From: Nocardiopsis sp. MG754419
GTDB lineage: Bacteria; Actinomycetota; Actinomycetes; Streptosporangiales; Streptosporangiaceae
Direction of reading: 5' to 3'
Length of the DNA: 33,040 nucleotides
Assembly: GCF_018207095.1 (NCBI RefSeq)
Contig: NZ_QOCZ01000046.1
Coordinates: forward strand, 1 to 33,040
Shown here one piece after another: positions 17,270 to 24,209 of the stretch; the stretch's first letter is position 1, and each line of letters opens with the position of its first letter. Under the pieces are notes generated by a model, which saw only the letters and a program-made list of their open reading frames with translations, had not been told where the DNA came from and did not search any database. The position numbers and the translations under genes are program-made.

Positions 17270-19495
17270 GTGACGGAGTCCAACCGGAGTGGTCGGTTCG
17301 GGGAGCGGGCCCGAGCCCTGTTCAGGGATGGAGCCGCGAGGTTGGAGGGGGACCCCGCGCAGGACCGGCGCGAGGCGCTCCTGCGCCTGTCGGGCCTCAG
17401 CGCCATCGCCGGGTTGCTCTGCGCGGCGCTGGTCCTGCCCTGGGTCGGCAGCACCGGCCTCGTGGCCCGGGACGCCGCCGCCGGCTTCATGGCCCTGCCG
17501 GGCGACCTCGACGTCCCGAACCTGTCGTCCCGAGTCCTGCTCACCGACGATGACGGTGAGTCCTTCGCCGAGGTCGCCGAGCGCGAGCGCGACGTGGTCC
17601 CCCTCGACGAGATGAGCCCCTGGCTCCCGTCGGCCCTGATGGCGGTCGAAGACGACCGTTTCTACGAGCACAACGGCCTCGACCTGCGCGGTGTCCTGCG
17701 CGCCGCCGCCCGCACCGCGCAGGGTGACATGCAGGGCGGTTCCACCATCACCCAGCAGTACGTCAAGAACCTCCTCATCGAATCCGCCGAAACCGAGGAG
17801 GAGGTCGAGGAGGCGAGCGCCCGGACGCTCGGCCGCAAGCTCACCGAACTGCGCTACGCCATCGACATCGAGGACCGCTACAGCAAGGACGAGATCATCG
17901 AGGGCTACCTCAACCTGTCCTACTTCGGGGCCGGCGCGCACGGCGTGGAGGTCGCCGCCCAGCGGTACTTCTCGACGTCCGCCGCCGACCTGGACCCCGG
18001 GCAGGCCGCCACGCTCGCCGGTCTGGTCCGCGCGCCTTCGCTCTACGACCCCATCAACAACCCGGACCAGGCCCAGGAGCGTCGCGACCTCGTTCTGGAC
18101 CGAATGGTCGACACCGGAGTCCTCGACCCGGAGCAGGCCGCCGAGCACAAGGAGAAGGACCTGGGTGTGGACCCCGGCCCGCGCGGCGGCAGCTGTGCCG
18201 AGAGCGACTACCCGTTCTACTGCGACTACGTGATGCGCTGGCTCGCCGAGTCCGAACTGCTGGGTGATACCCCCGAAGAGCGCGAACAGCGCATCTCCCA
18301 GGGCGGACTCACCGTCCAGACCGGCCTGGACCGCGCGGCGCAGGACGCTGCCGAGGCCGCCATCGACGAGCGGGTCCCGCACACGGACTCCACGAAGTTC
18401 TCCGCCCAGGCCATGATCGAGCCCGGTTCCGGCCGGGTGCGCGCCCTGGCCCAGAACCTGCGCTACGGCTTCGACGACGAGGCGGTCGGCACCACCTCGA
18501 TCAACCTGGCCGTGGACCAGGCCGACGGTGGATCCGGCGGTTATCAGGCCGGCTCGACCTTCAAGGCGTTCACTCTGGCCGCCGCCCTCGACGAGGGCCT
18601 GGGGTACGACACCGATTTCGACTCGCCCAAGACCATGTCGGTCGGCAGCATGTCCAACTGCGACGGCGCCTCCATGTCCTCGTGGAGCGTGCGCAACGCC
18701 GGGGAGAGCGACGACGGCGAGCACAACATGATCAGCGGGACCAAGGGCTCGGTGAACACCTACTTCGCGCAGTTGCAGAGACGGGTCGGGCTGTGCGACA
18801 CCTCCGAGATGGCCGTAAAGGCCGGGGTGCACCGCGCCGACGGTGGCGATCTGGGCGTGTGGAGCTCCTTCACCCTCGGCGACCAGGAGGTCTCGCCGCT
18901 CAACGTGGCCAACTCCTATGCGACCTTCGCCGCCCGCGGCGTGCGCTGTGAGCCGCGCCCGGTCCGCGCCATCACCGACGAGGACACCGACGAACGGGTC
19001 ACTACCGAGTCGGACTGCGAACAGGTCATCGAGCAGCGGACCGCCGACGGCGTCAACCACCTGCTCCAGCAGACCTTCGACGGCGGGACCGCCAACGGTC
19101 TGGACATCGGCCGACCTGTCGCCGGCAAGACCGGCACCACCGACAACGCCGCCTACGCGTGGTTCGCCGGCCACACGCCGAACCTCGCCTCGGCGGTGGT
19201 CGTGGGTGACGTGCGGGGCGGTGAGCAGTACCCGCTCCAGGGCGTGACCATCGGGGGGCGCTACTACGGCACCGTCTACGGGGGCACCCTGCCCGGTCCC
19301 ATCTGGCAGGAGAGCATGCGCGGCGCCACCGCCGACCTGCCCTCCGAGAGCTTCGCGGAGTCGCCCGGTGCCTTCGGCGATCCGAAGGCCGAGCCGCCCG
19401 GGTCCGACGACTCCGACTCGGATTCAGACTCCGATTCGGACTCCGACTCGGACACGGATTCCGACTCGGACACGGATTCCGACTCCGGGACCTAG
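17270..19495 (+). CDS. Class A penicillin-binding protein (GT51 + transpeptidase) with Ser-Asp repeat tail
   Basis: Bifunctional peptidoglycan synthase, 741 aa from GTG at 17270 (GAGGGGG just upstream). One transmembrane helix (about residues 40-66) anchors it. The glycosyltransferase module has MAVEDDRFYEHNGLD with catalytic Glu127, GGSTITQQYVKN (157-167) and GYLNLSYFGAGAHGVE. The transpeptidase module has Ser429-x-x-Lys432 (STFK), Ser494-Val-Asn496 (SVN) and Lys620-Thr-Gly (KTG). After about residue 710 an extracellular acidic tail alternates Ser and Asp (with two Thr), encoded by a 6-bp repeat. No PASTA domain. A terminator follows after 11 bases. It polymerises and cross-links glycan strands at the outer membrane face; its precise role (elongation or sporulation) is not evident. 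Confidence 0.95.
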   Translation: MTESNRSGRFGERARALFRDGAARLEGDPAQDRREALLRLSGLSAIAGLLCAALVLPWVGSTGLVARDAAAGFMALPGDLDVPNLSSRVLLTDDDGESFAEVAERERDVVPLDEMSPWLPSALMAVEDDRFYEHNGLDLRGVLRAAARTAQGDMQGGSTITQQYVKNLLIESAETEEEVEEASARTLGRKLTELRYAIDIEDRYSKDEIIEGYLNLSYFGAGAHGVEVAAQRYFSTSAADLDPGQAATLAGLVRAPSLYDPINNPDQAQERRDLVLDRMVDTGVLDPEQAAEHKEKDLGVDPGPRGGSCAESDYPFYCDYVMRWLAESELLGDTPEEREQRISQGGLTVQTGLDRAAQDAAEAAIDERVPHTDSTKFSAQAMIEPGSGRVRALAQNLRYGFDDEAVGTTSINLAVDQADGGSGGYQAGSTFKAFTLAAALDEGLGYDTDFDSPKTMSVGSMSNCDGASMSSWSVRNAGESDDGEHNMISGTKGSVNTYFAQLQRRVGLCDTSEMAVKAGVHRADGGDLGVWSSFTLGDQEVSPLNVANSYATFAARGVRCEPRPVRAITDEDTDERVTTESDCEQVIEQRTADGVNHLLQQTFDGGTANGLDIGRPVAGKTGTTDNAAYAWFAGHTPNLASAVVVGDVRGGEQYPLQGVTIGGRYYGTVYGGTLPGPIWQESMRGATADLPSESFAESPGAFGDPKAEPPGSDDSDSDSDSDSDSDSDTDSDSDTDSDSGT
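19405..19487 (+). repeat. Hexanucleotide repeat encoding the Ser-Asp tail of the PBP
   Basis: Degenerate (GACTCN) units encode Asp-Ser pairs, with the codon pair varying between GACTCC, GACTCG and GATTCC. Inside it an exact 18-bp tandem duplication occurs (19443-19460 and 19461-19478; unit CCGACTCGGACACGGATT), in frame, adding six residues per copy. The tract is a likely slippage site. Confidence 0.85.
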
Positions 19496-19506
19496 CGGTT
19501 GCCGGA

Positions 19507-19538
19507 GGGGCGAGGGCCGGCGGGCCCCGCCTCGCCCC
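19507..19538 (+). terminator. Terminator after the PBP gene
   Basis: GGGGCGAGG (19507-19515) pairs with CCTCGCCCC (19530-19538), a 9-bp GC stem with a 14-base loop that can pair further internally. It starts 11 bases after the stop; no T-run. Confidence 0.65.
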
Positions 19539-19841
19539 GGGGCGCCGTGGAGCCGGGCCGAGCGGCGCCACCGAGCGGCACCGCGAGGTGGGGATCGGCG
19601 CCTGGTCGGTGCGCCCTCGGGGCGTCGGAGCCGGAACGCCCGCAGAAGGCGTCGCGCCGTGTCCGCCTCGGGCCGCCGGCGTGCGCGCACGCGTTCCCGA
19701 CACCGGCCGGGGCGGAGCGCGAGGGCCCGGAGATCATGGTGCGCGCGACGGTCCCCGCGCCGGTCCGGCCAAGGATGGCGGGGATAACCCGGGAGGAAAC
19801 ATCCCAGGCTCGTCCTTGTTGGCGCATAATGGAGACGAACC
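19539..19841. other. GC-rich intergenic stretch before the TPP riboswitch
   Basis: No supported gene. Near its right end CATAAT (19825-19830) is a plausible -10 that would start RNA at about 19837, just ahead of the riboswitch. No clear -35 is seen. The remaining bases are high-GC without recognisable motifs. Confidence 0.5.
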
Positions 19842-19935
19842 GACAGGGGAGCGCGTGAGCGCTGAGAGTGCGGCCCGGGGCCGCAGACCCTTACACACCT
19901 GATCCGGGTCATGCCGGCGAAGGAAGTCGTGAGAA
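19842..19935 (+). ncRNA. TPP (THI-box) riboswitch
   Basis: The conserved THI-box blocks appear in order. ACAGGGGAGC is at 19843-19852, GCTGAGAGTG at 19861-19870 (pyrimidine-sensing J3-2), GACCCTTACACACCTGATCC at 19886-19905, GGGTCATGCCGGCG at 19906-19919, then AAGGAAGTCGTGAG. P3 is short and GC-rich (GCGGCCC / GGGCCGC, 19870-19884). It binds thiamine pyrophosphate and turns off the downstream ykoEDC transporter genes when TPP is plentiful. The match is of textbook quality. Confidence 0.96.
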
Positions 19936-19985
19936 CCCGTCACCGCGACGCTCGACGGCGCGCGTGGCGCTCTTGGCCGCATTCC

Positions 19986-20008
19986 CCCTCGTCACCTCGA
20001 CGAAGGGA
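19986..20008 (+). promoter_or_regulatory. Shine-Dalgarno-sequestering hairpin (riboswitch expression platform)
   Basis: CCCTCGTC (19986-19993) pairs with GACG-A-AGGG (19999-20007) around loop ACCTC, one A bulged. The right arm contains AAGGGA, the ykoE ribosome-binding site, 10 bases before the ATG at 20019. The arrangement indicates translational rather than transcriptional control by the TPP aptamer. Confidence 0.6.
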
Positions 20009-20018
20009 CCACTGACGT

Positions 20019-20657
20019 ATGGGTACCGACACCGAACCTCCGAGCGCCGGAGGGGCGCGCGGGTTCCCGACCCGCATCGGCGACCGGCTCCGCGAACTCC
20101 GGAACTGGCGCACCGTGGACATCGTCGTCGCCGCCGTCATCGGCGTCGCGGTGGGCGTGGTGTTCTGGCTCTGGGGCATCGTCTGGACGGTCACCGGGCC
20201 GTTGTTCGTGCTCTTCCCACCCGCCCAGGCCCTCATCTACGGTGTGTGGCTGCTTCCGGGCGTCCTCGGCGGGCTCATCGTCCGCCTGCCGGGCGCGGCC
20301 GTGCTCACCTCCATCACGGCCGCCTCGGTCTCGGCCCTGCTGGGCTCCCAGTGGGGGGTCACCGTGGTCATGGAGGGCGCGCTGCAGGGTCTGCTCCCCG
20401 AACTGGTCTTTCTGCTCTTCCTCTACCGCCGGTGGGGCATGGGCGTGGCCGTCCTGGCCGGCATGGCCGCCGGGTTGTCCCCCGCCGTGCGTGACGTCGT
20501 CGTCTACTACCCCACCTGGCCCCTGACCCACCAGCTCGTCTACGGTGCGTGCATCCTGGTCAGCGGCGCGCTCATCGCGGGTGTGGGCGGACGCCTGCTC
20601 ACCTCCGCCCTGGCCAGGGCCGGCGCGCTCACCCCCTTCCCGTCGGCCAGGGGCTGA
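20019..20657 (+). CDS. ykoE: ECF transporter S component for thiamine/HMP (YkoE)
   Basis: Substrate-binding membrane subunit of a group I ECF transporter, 212 aa from the ATG at 20019. After a hydrophilic N-terminus of about 30 residues (NWRTVDIVVAAVIGVAVG begins the first helix) there are five or six membrane helices, including VFWLWGIVWTVTGPLFV, a long helix around 77-100, LVFLLFLYRRWGMGVAVLAGMAAG and VYGACILVSGALIAGVGG. The YkoE assignment rests on NWRTVDI-like and LLPELVF segments, position behind a TPP riboswitch, and the dual-ATPase and EcfT genes following. It likely imports hydroxymethylpyrimidine or thiamine. ykoD begins 3 bases after its stop. Confidence 0.92.
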   Translation: MGTDTEPPSAGGARGFPTRIGDRLRELRNWRTVDIVVAAVIGVAVGVVFWLWGIVWTVTGPLFVLFPPAQALIYGVWLLPGVLGGLIVRLPGAAVLTSITAASVSALLGSQWGVTVVMEGALQGLLPELVFLLFLYRRWGMGVAVLAGMAAGLSPAVRDVVVYYPTWPLTHQLVYGACILVSGALIAGVGGRLLTSALARAGALTPFPSARG

Positions 20658-20660
20658 TCC

Positions 20661-22193
20661 GTGGCCGTCCCGAACGCGCGCGGCGCGCGTGTGGAACTCT
20701 CCGGTTGGGGATGGAAGCACGCGGGCCGCGCCACCCACGCGCTGCGCGGCGTCGACCTCGTCATCGAGCCGGGCGAACGGGTCCTGCTGCTGGGGGCCTC
20801 CGGCGCGGGCAAGTCCACACTGCTGCACTCCCTGGCCGGGCTCACCGGTGCCTCCGGCGCGATCAGCGGTGACGAGGAGGGCGTGCTCCGGGTCGACGGA
20901 CGACCCGCCTCGCGCGGTCGTGGAGGGGTCGGACTCGTGAGCCAGGACCCCGAGACCCAGGTCGTGATGGCGCGCGCCGGCGACGACGTGGCGTTCGGGC
21001 CGGAGAACCTGGGCGTGCCGCGGGAGGAGATCCGGCCCAGGGTGGAGAACGCCCTGGACGCGGTGGGTTTCCCCTACGGTCTCGGGCATCCCACCGGCGC
21101 CCTGTCCGGTGGTGAGAAACAGCGACTGGTCGTCGCCGGCGCGTTGGCGATGCGCCCCCGGCTGCTGCTGTTGGACGAACCCACCGCCAACCTCGACCCG
21201 GCCGGCGCCGCCCTGGTCCGGGACCTGTTGACCCGTCTGCTCTCCGAGACCGAGGCGACGCTCGTTCTCGTGGAGCACCGGGTCGCCGACGTCGTGGACC
21301 TGGTGGATCGGGTGGTGGTGCTCGCGCCCGGTGGCGGTGTGATCGCGGACGGTCCGCCGACGGCGGTGTTCTCCACCCACGGTCGTGCCCTGGCCGACCA
21401 GGGAGTGTGGGTCCCCGGTGAGGAACCCGAACCGGACCCGGCCCCGGCGCCCGGTGGGTCGCCCCGGCTGGCCGCGGAGGGCGTCGTGGCGCGCACCCCC
21501 TTCTCGCCGGGCGTGCGCGCCGCCGAGCCGCGCGTCGTTCTGGAGGACGTGGACCTCGTCGTGAGCGCGGGGGAGGCGACCGCCCTCACCGGGCCCAACG
21601 GGGCCGGCAAGTCCACGCTGCTCATGCTCTTGGCGGGACTGGCCAAGCCCCACCGCGGTCGGGTGGTGCCACGGGGGCCGCTGGTCGCGACGGACCGGCG
21701 TCCCCTGGTGCGGTGGCCCGCCCGACGGTTGGCCCGGCACGTGGGCACCGTGTTCCAGCACGCCGAGGACCAGTTCGTCACGTCCACCGTGCGCGACGAG
21801 CTGCGCTTCGCCCCGCACCGGGCCGGGCTGGGCGCGGCCGAGACCGACGCCTGGGTGGGCGAACTCATGGAACGTCTGCGCCTGAACACGCTGGCCGACG
21901 TGCATCCGTACACCCTCTCCGGCGGTGAGAAGCGCCGTCTGTCCGTGGCCACCGCGCTCAGTTCCGGTCCGGCGCACGCCCCCGACGTCCTGGCCCTGGA
22001 CGAACCCACTTTCGGGCAGGACACCCGCACCTGGAGCGAGCTGGTGGAGCTCCTGGGCGACCTGCGCGCCCAGGGTCGGGCCGTCACGATGGCCACCCAC
22101 GACCGGTTGCTCCTGCGCCATCTGACGGACGTGCGCGTGCACGTGGCGGACGGTCGTGTCCTGACCGCGAGCCCGCACAAGGAGGACGTGTGA
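20661..22193 (+). CDS. ykoD: ECF transporter duplicated ATPase subunit (YkoD)
   Basis: 510 aa from GTG at 20661, containing two complete ABC ATPase domains in one chain. Domain 1: Walker A GASGAGKST (45-53), LSGGEKQRLVVAGALA, Walker B LLLLDEPTANLDP, and H-loop VEHR. Domain 2: GPNGAGKSTLLML, LSGGEKRRLSVATAL, VLALDEPTFGQD, and TMATHDR. A Pro-rich linker (PEPDPAPAPGGSP) joins them. It powers the YkoE/YkoC transporter at the inner face of the membrane. Q-loops are in SQDPETQ and FQHAEDQF. Its stop overlaps the start of ykoC by four bases (GTGA), ensuring coupling. In other ECF systems EcfA1 and EcfA2 are separate; the fused form is characteristic of the YkoEDC family. Confidence 0.95.
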   Translation: MAVPNARGARVELSGWGWKHAGRATHALRGVDLVIEPGERVLLLGASGAGKSTLLHSLAGLTGASGAISGDEEGVLRVDGRPASRGRGGVGLVSQDPETQVVMARAGDDVAFGPENLGVPREEIRPRVENALDAVGFPYGLGHPTGALSGGEKQRLVVAGALAMRPRLLLLDEPTANLDPAGAALVRDLLTRLLSETEATLVLVEHRVADVVDLVDRVVVLAPGGGVIADGPPTAVFSTHGRALADQGVWVPGEEPEPDPAPAPGGSPRLAAEGVVARTPFSPGVRAAEPRVVLEDVDLVVSAGEATALTGPNGAGKSTLLMLLAGLAKPHRGRVVPRGPLVATDRRPLVRWPARRLARHVGTVFQHAEDQFVTSTVRDELRFAPHRAGLGAAETDAWVGELMERLRLNTLADVHPYTLSGGEKRRLSVATALSSGPAHAPDVLALDEPTFGQDTRTWSELVELLGDLRAQGRAVTMATHDRLLLRHLTDVRVHVADGRVLTASPHKEDV

Positions 22194-22972
22194 GCACCCA
22201 CGATCGAGGCGCGGCCGGTGCGGGCGACCTGCTCACCCTGGACACCACCGACACCCGCCACCGGCTCACCGCGCTCAACCCGGCGGCCAAACTCATCGCC
22301 GCTCTGATCATCGGTATCGGTCTGGTGCCCGCCGTGGACGCCGTCACCGGTGGGATCGTGCTGGCCGTCGTGCTGGTGTGCGTGCCGTTCAGCGGGGTGG
22401 ACCGCCGCACCCTGATCCTCCTCTCCGGCCCCTTCCTGCTCATGGGTCTGTCCAGCGCCGCGGTCAACTACCTGTACGGCGAGCAGGGACTGGAGGGCGC
22501 CATCGGGGTGGCCGTGCGCCTGTTGGCGATCGCCCTGCCCGGCCTGCTCGCCGCGCTGACCAGCGACCCCACCGAGATGGCCGACGGGCTCGTGCAGCGC
22601 CTCAAAGTGCCCGAGCGCCCCGCCATGGGCGTCCTCGCGGCCCTGCGTCTCATCCCGTTGCTGGCCGACCAGTGGCGCACCATCACCCTCGCGCGACGGG
22701 CCCGTGGGCTGGAGGCCGGCTATGACCCGGTGCGGGTGGTGCGCCTGTTCTTCGGCCGGATCTTCGCCCTGTTGGTGCGCTCGGTACGGACGGGAACCCT
22801 GCTGGCCACCGCCATGGACGCGCGGGGCTTCGGCACCGGACCGCGCAGTCACGCCCGCGTCAGCCGCTGGCGCGCCGCCGACACCCTCCTGCTCGTGGCG
22901 ACCGTGCTGCTCCTGGCCGGTGCCTACGCGCTCTCGGCCCGGCTGGGGACCCTGGTGCTGCTCTTCTCCTGA
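22190..22972 (+). CDS. ykoC: ECF transporter transmembrane (T) component (YkoC)
   Basis: Energy-coupling membrane subunit, 260 aa from GTG at 22190, overlapping the ykoD stop. It begins with the EcfT-type amphipathic segment (HRLTALNPAAKLIAALIIG) and has about four to five membrane helices. Two coupling-helix Ala-Arg-Gly signatures of EcfT proteins are present: LARRARGLEAGY near residue 170 and ATAMDARGFGTG near residue 208. These contact the ATPase grooves. It is last gene of the TPP-controlled ykoEDC operon; the next gene starts about 54 bases on, without an obvious terminator between. Confidence 0.93.
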   Translation: MSTHDRGAAGAGDLLTLDTTDTRHRLTALNPAAKLIAALIIGIGLVPAVDAVTGGIVLAVVLVCVPFSGVDRRTLILLSGPFLLMGLSSAAVNYLYGEQGLEGAIGVAVRLLAIALPGLLAALTSDPTEMADGLVQRLKVPERPAMGVLAALRLIPLLADQWRTITLARRARGLEAGYDPVRVVRLFFGRIFALLVRSVRTGTLLATAMDARGFGTGPRSHARVSRWRAADTLLLVATVLLLAGAYALSARLGTLVLLFS

Positions 22973-23026
22973 CCCGGGTGGTTAGGTGACAAGCGACACT
23001 GACGTCGAAACGAAGAGGTGGACAAC

Positions 23027-23818
23027 GTGGGCGAGTTCGTTCGCGTGGAGAGCGACCCGGAGAATCCCGCGGTCGCCGTGATCCGCATCGACCGACCGAA
23101 GGCGCTGAACGCGCTGAACGGGCGGGTCACCGAGGAGATCGCCGAGGCGGCAGCCCGGGTGTCGGTGGACGACTCCGTGCGCGCCGTGGTGCTGTACGGG
23201 GGTGAGCGCGCCTTCGTGGCGGGGGCCGACATCAAGGAGATGGCCGAGCTCACCCACGCGGCGATGCTGGAGTACTCGCGTGCTCTGCAGAACGCCCTGA
23301 CCGCCGTGGCTCGCATCCCCAAGCCCGTCGTGGCGGCGATCAGTGGGTACGCGCTCGGCGGCGGTTGCGAGTTGGCGCTGTGCGCCGACTTCCGGGTCGC
23401 GGGTGTGAAGGCCCGACTCGGTCAGCCCGAGATCCTGCTCGGCGTCATCCCGGGCGCCGGCGGTACCCAGCGTCTGCCTCGCCTGGTGGGCCCCGCCAAG
23501 GCGAAGGACCTGGTGTTCACCGGTCGGCAGGTACGCGCGGAGGAGGCCGAGAGGATCGGCCTCGTGGACCGGGTCGTCGCCGACGAGGAGGTGTACTCGG
23601 CCGCGGTCGCCCTCGTCGCCGCCTACGCCGATGGTCCGGCCGTGGCGCTCGCCGCGGCGAAGGAGGCCATCGATCGGGGGCTGGAGACCGACCTCGACAC
23701 CGGGCTGGAGATCGAGCGACTTCACTTCTCGGGTCTCTTCTCCACCGAGGACCAGAAGGCGGGCATGCGCAGCTTCGTCGAGGAGGGTCCGGGGAAGGCG
23801 ACCTTCAGCGGTCGCTGA
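23027..23818 (+). CDS. Enoyl-CoA hydratase/isomerase (crotonase family)
   Basis: 263 aa. The GTG at 23027 is preferred over the GTG at 23018 because AAGAGG overlaps the latter and is spaced about 8 bases from the former. The crotonase fold is clear: AFVAGADIKEMAEL (oxyanion-hole Ala/Gly), AISGYALGGGCELALCADFRVA with the first catalytic Glu, and GQPEILLGVIPGAGGTQRLPRLVG with the second. With both glutamates present it is probably a true 2-enoyl-CoA hydratase of fatty-acid beta-oxidation or amino-acid catabolism. The C-terminal helix LHFSGLFSTEDQKAGMRSFVE is typical. It could be read through from ykoC. A stem-loop closes it. The exact chain-length substrate cannot be told. Confidence 0.93.
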   Translation: MGEFVRVESDPENPAVAVIRIDRPKALNALNGRVTEEIAEAAARVSVDDSVRAVVLYGGERAFVAGADIKEMAELTHAAMLEYSRALQNALTAVARIPKPVVAAISGYALGGGCELALCADFRVAGVKARLGQPEILLGVIPGAGGTQRLPRLVGPAKAKDLVFTGRQVRAEEAERIGLVDRVVADEEVYSAAVALVAAYADGPAVALAAAKEAIDRGLETDLDTGLEIERLHFSGLFSTEDQKAGMRSFVEEGPGKATFSGR

Positions 23819-23835
23819 GGCGCGTCGACACTGGT

Positions 23836-23878
23836 CGGGGCGGGGTGCGCCGGAACGCCCAGCCGGCGCCCCGTCCCG
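23836..23878 (+). terminator. Terminator after the enoyl-CoA hydratase gene
   Basis: CGGGGCGGGG-(TG)-CGCCGG (23836-23853) pairs with CCGGCGCCCCGTCCCG (23863-23878) with one G-U and a two-base bulge. T-rich sequence CTCTTCCTTTTG follows from 23885. Confidence 0.65.
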
Positions 23879-24209
23879 CGCCCGCTCTTCCTTTTGTATC
23901 GTTTTGCGCCGACAATGGTCCTTCGCTCGCCTCGGCGGTGACGGGGGATCGGGGGTGGTCGTCCGCATCCGGCCGTACGGGGCGAGGGTGGGGGAACCGT
24001 GCACACTGTTTTTCCGTCATACTCGTCAATGGTCGTCCCACGATGGACGGTCCGCCCGGAGTCCCCGGGGCGCGATCCGTGCCCGCCCTCCGACGGAACC
24101 GACAGACCACACGGGCCCCGCGCGGGCCGCACAAGCCAATGGTGACCCGACCCCCCGGCCGATAAGCTGGACGTGGTGGTATGCGGTCTTTTGAGGGGAT
24201 GAGTTCTCG
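23879..24209. other. Upstream region of the Ser/Thr kinase gene
   Basis: No gene. It holds a candidate ECF-sigma promoter (23993-24020), implying an untranslated leader of about 180 nt, and the kinase ribosome-binding site GAGGGG at 24193-24198. Otherwise nothing recognisable. Confidence 0.5.
23993..24020 (+). promoter_or_regulatory. ECF-sigma-type promoter upstream of the kinase
   Basis: GGAACC (23993-23998), a 16-base spacer, then CGTCAT (24015-24020). This matches the envelope-stress ECF pattern GGAAC(C)-N16/17-CGTC known for SigE-like factors. The expected start is near 24027. It faces only the kinase gene. Confidence 0.45.

Noticed and set aside
19492..19827. 111-codon minus-strand frame between the PBP gene and the riboswitch
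   Set aside because: Arg/Gly/Pro-rich translation without motifs, starting beside the riboswitch promoter and covering the PBP terminator.
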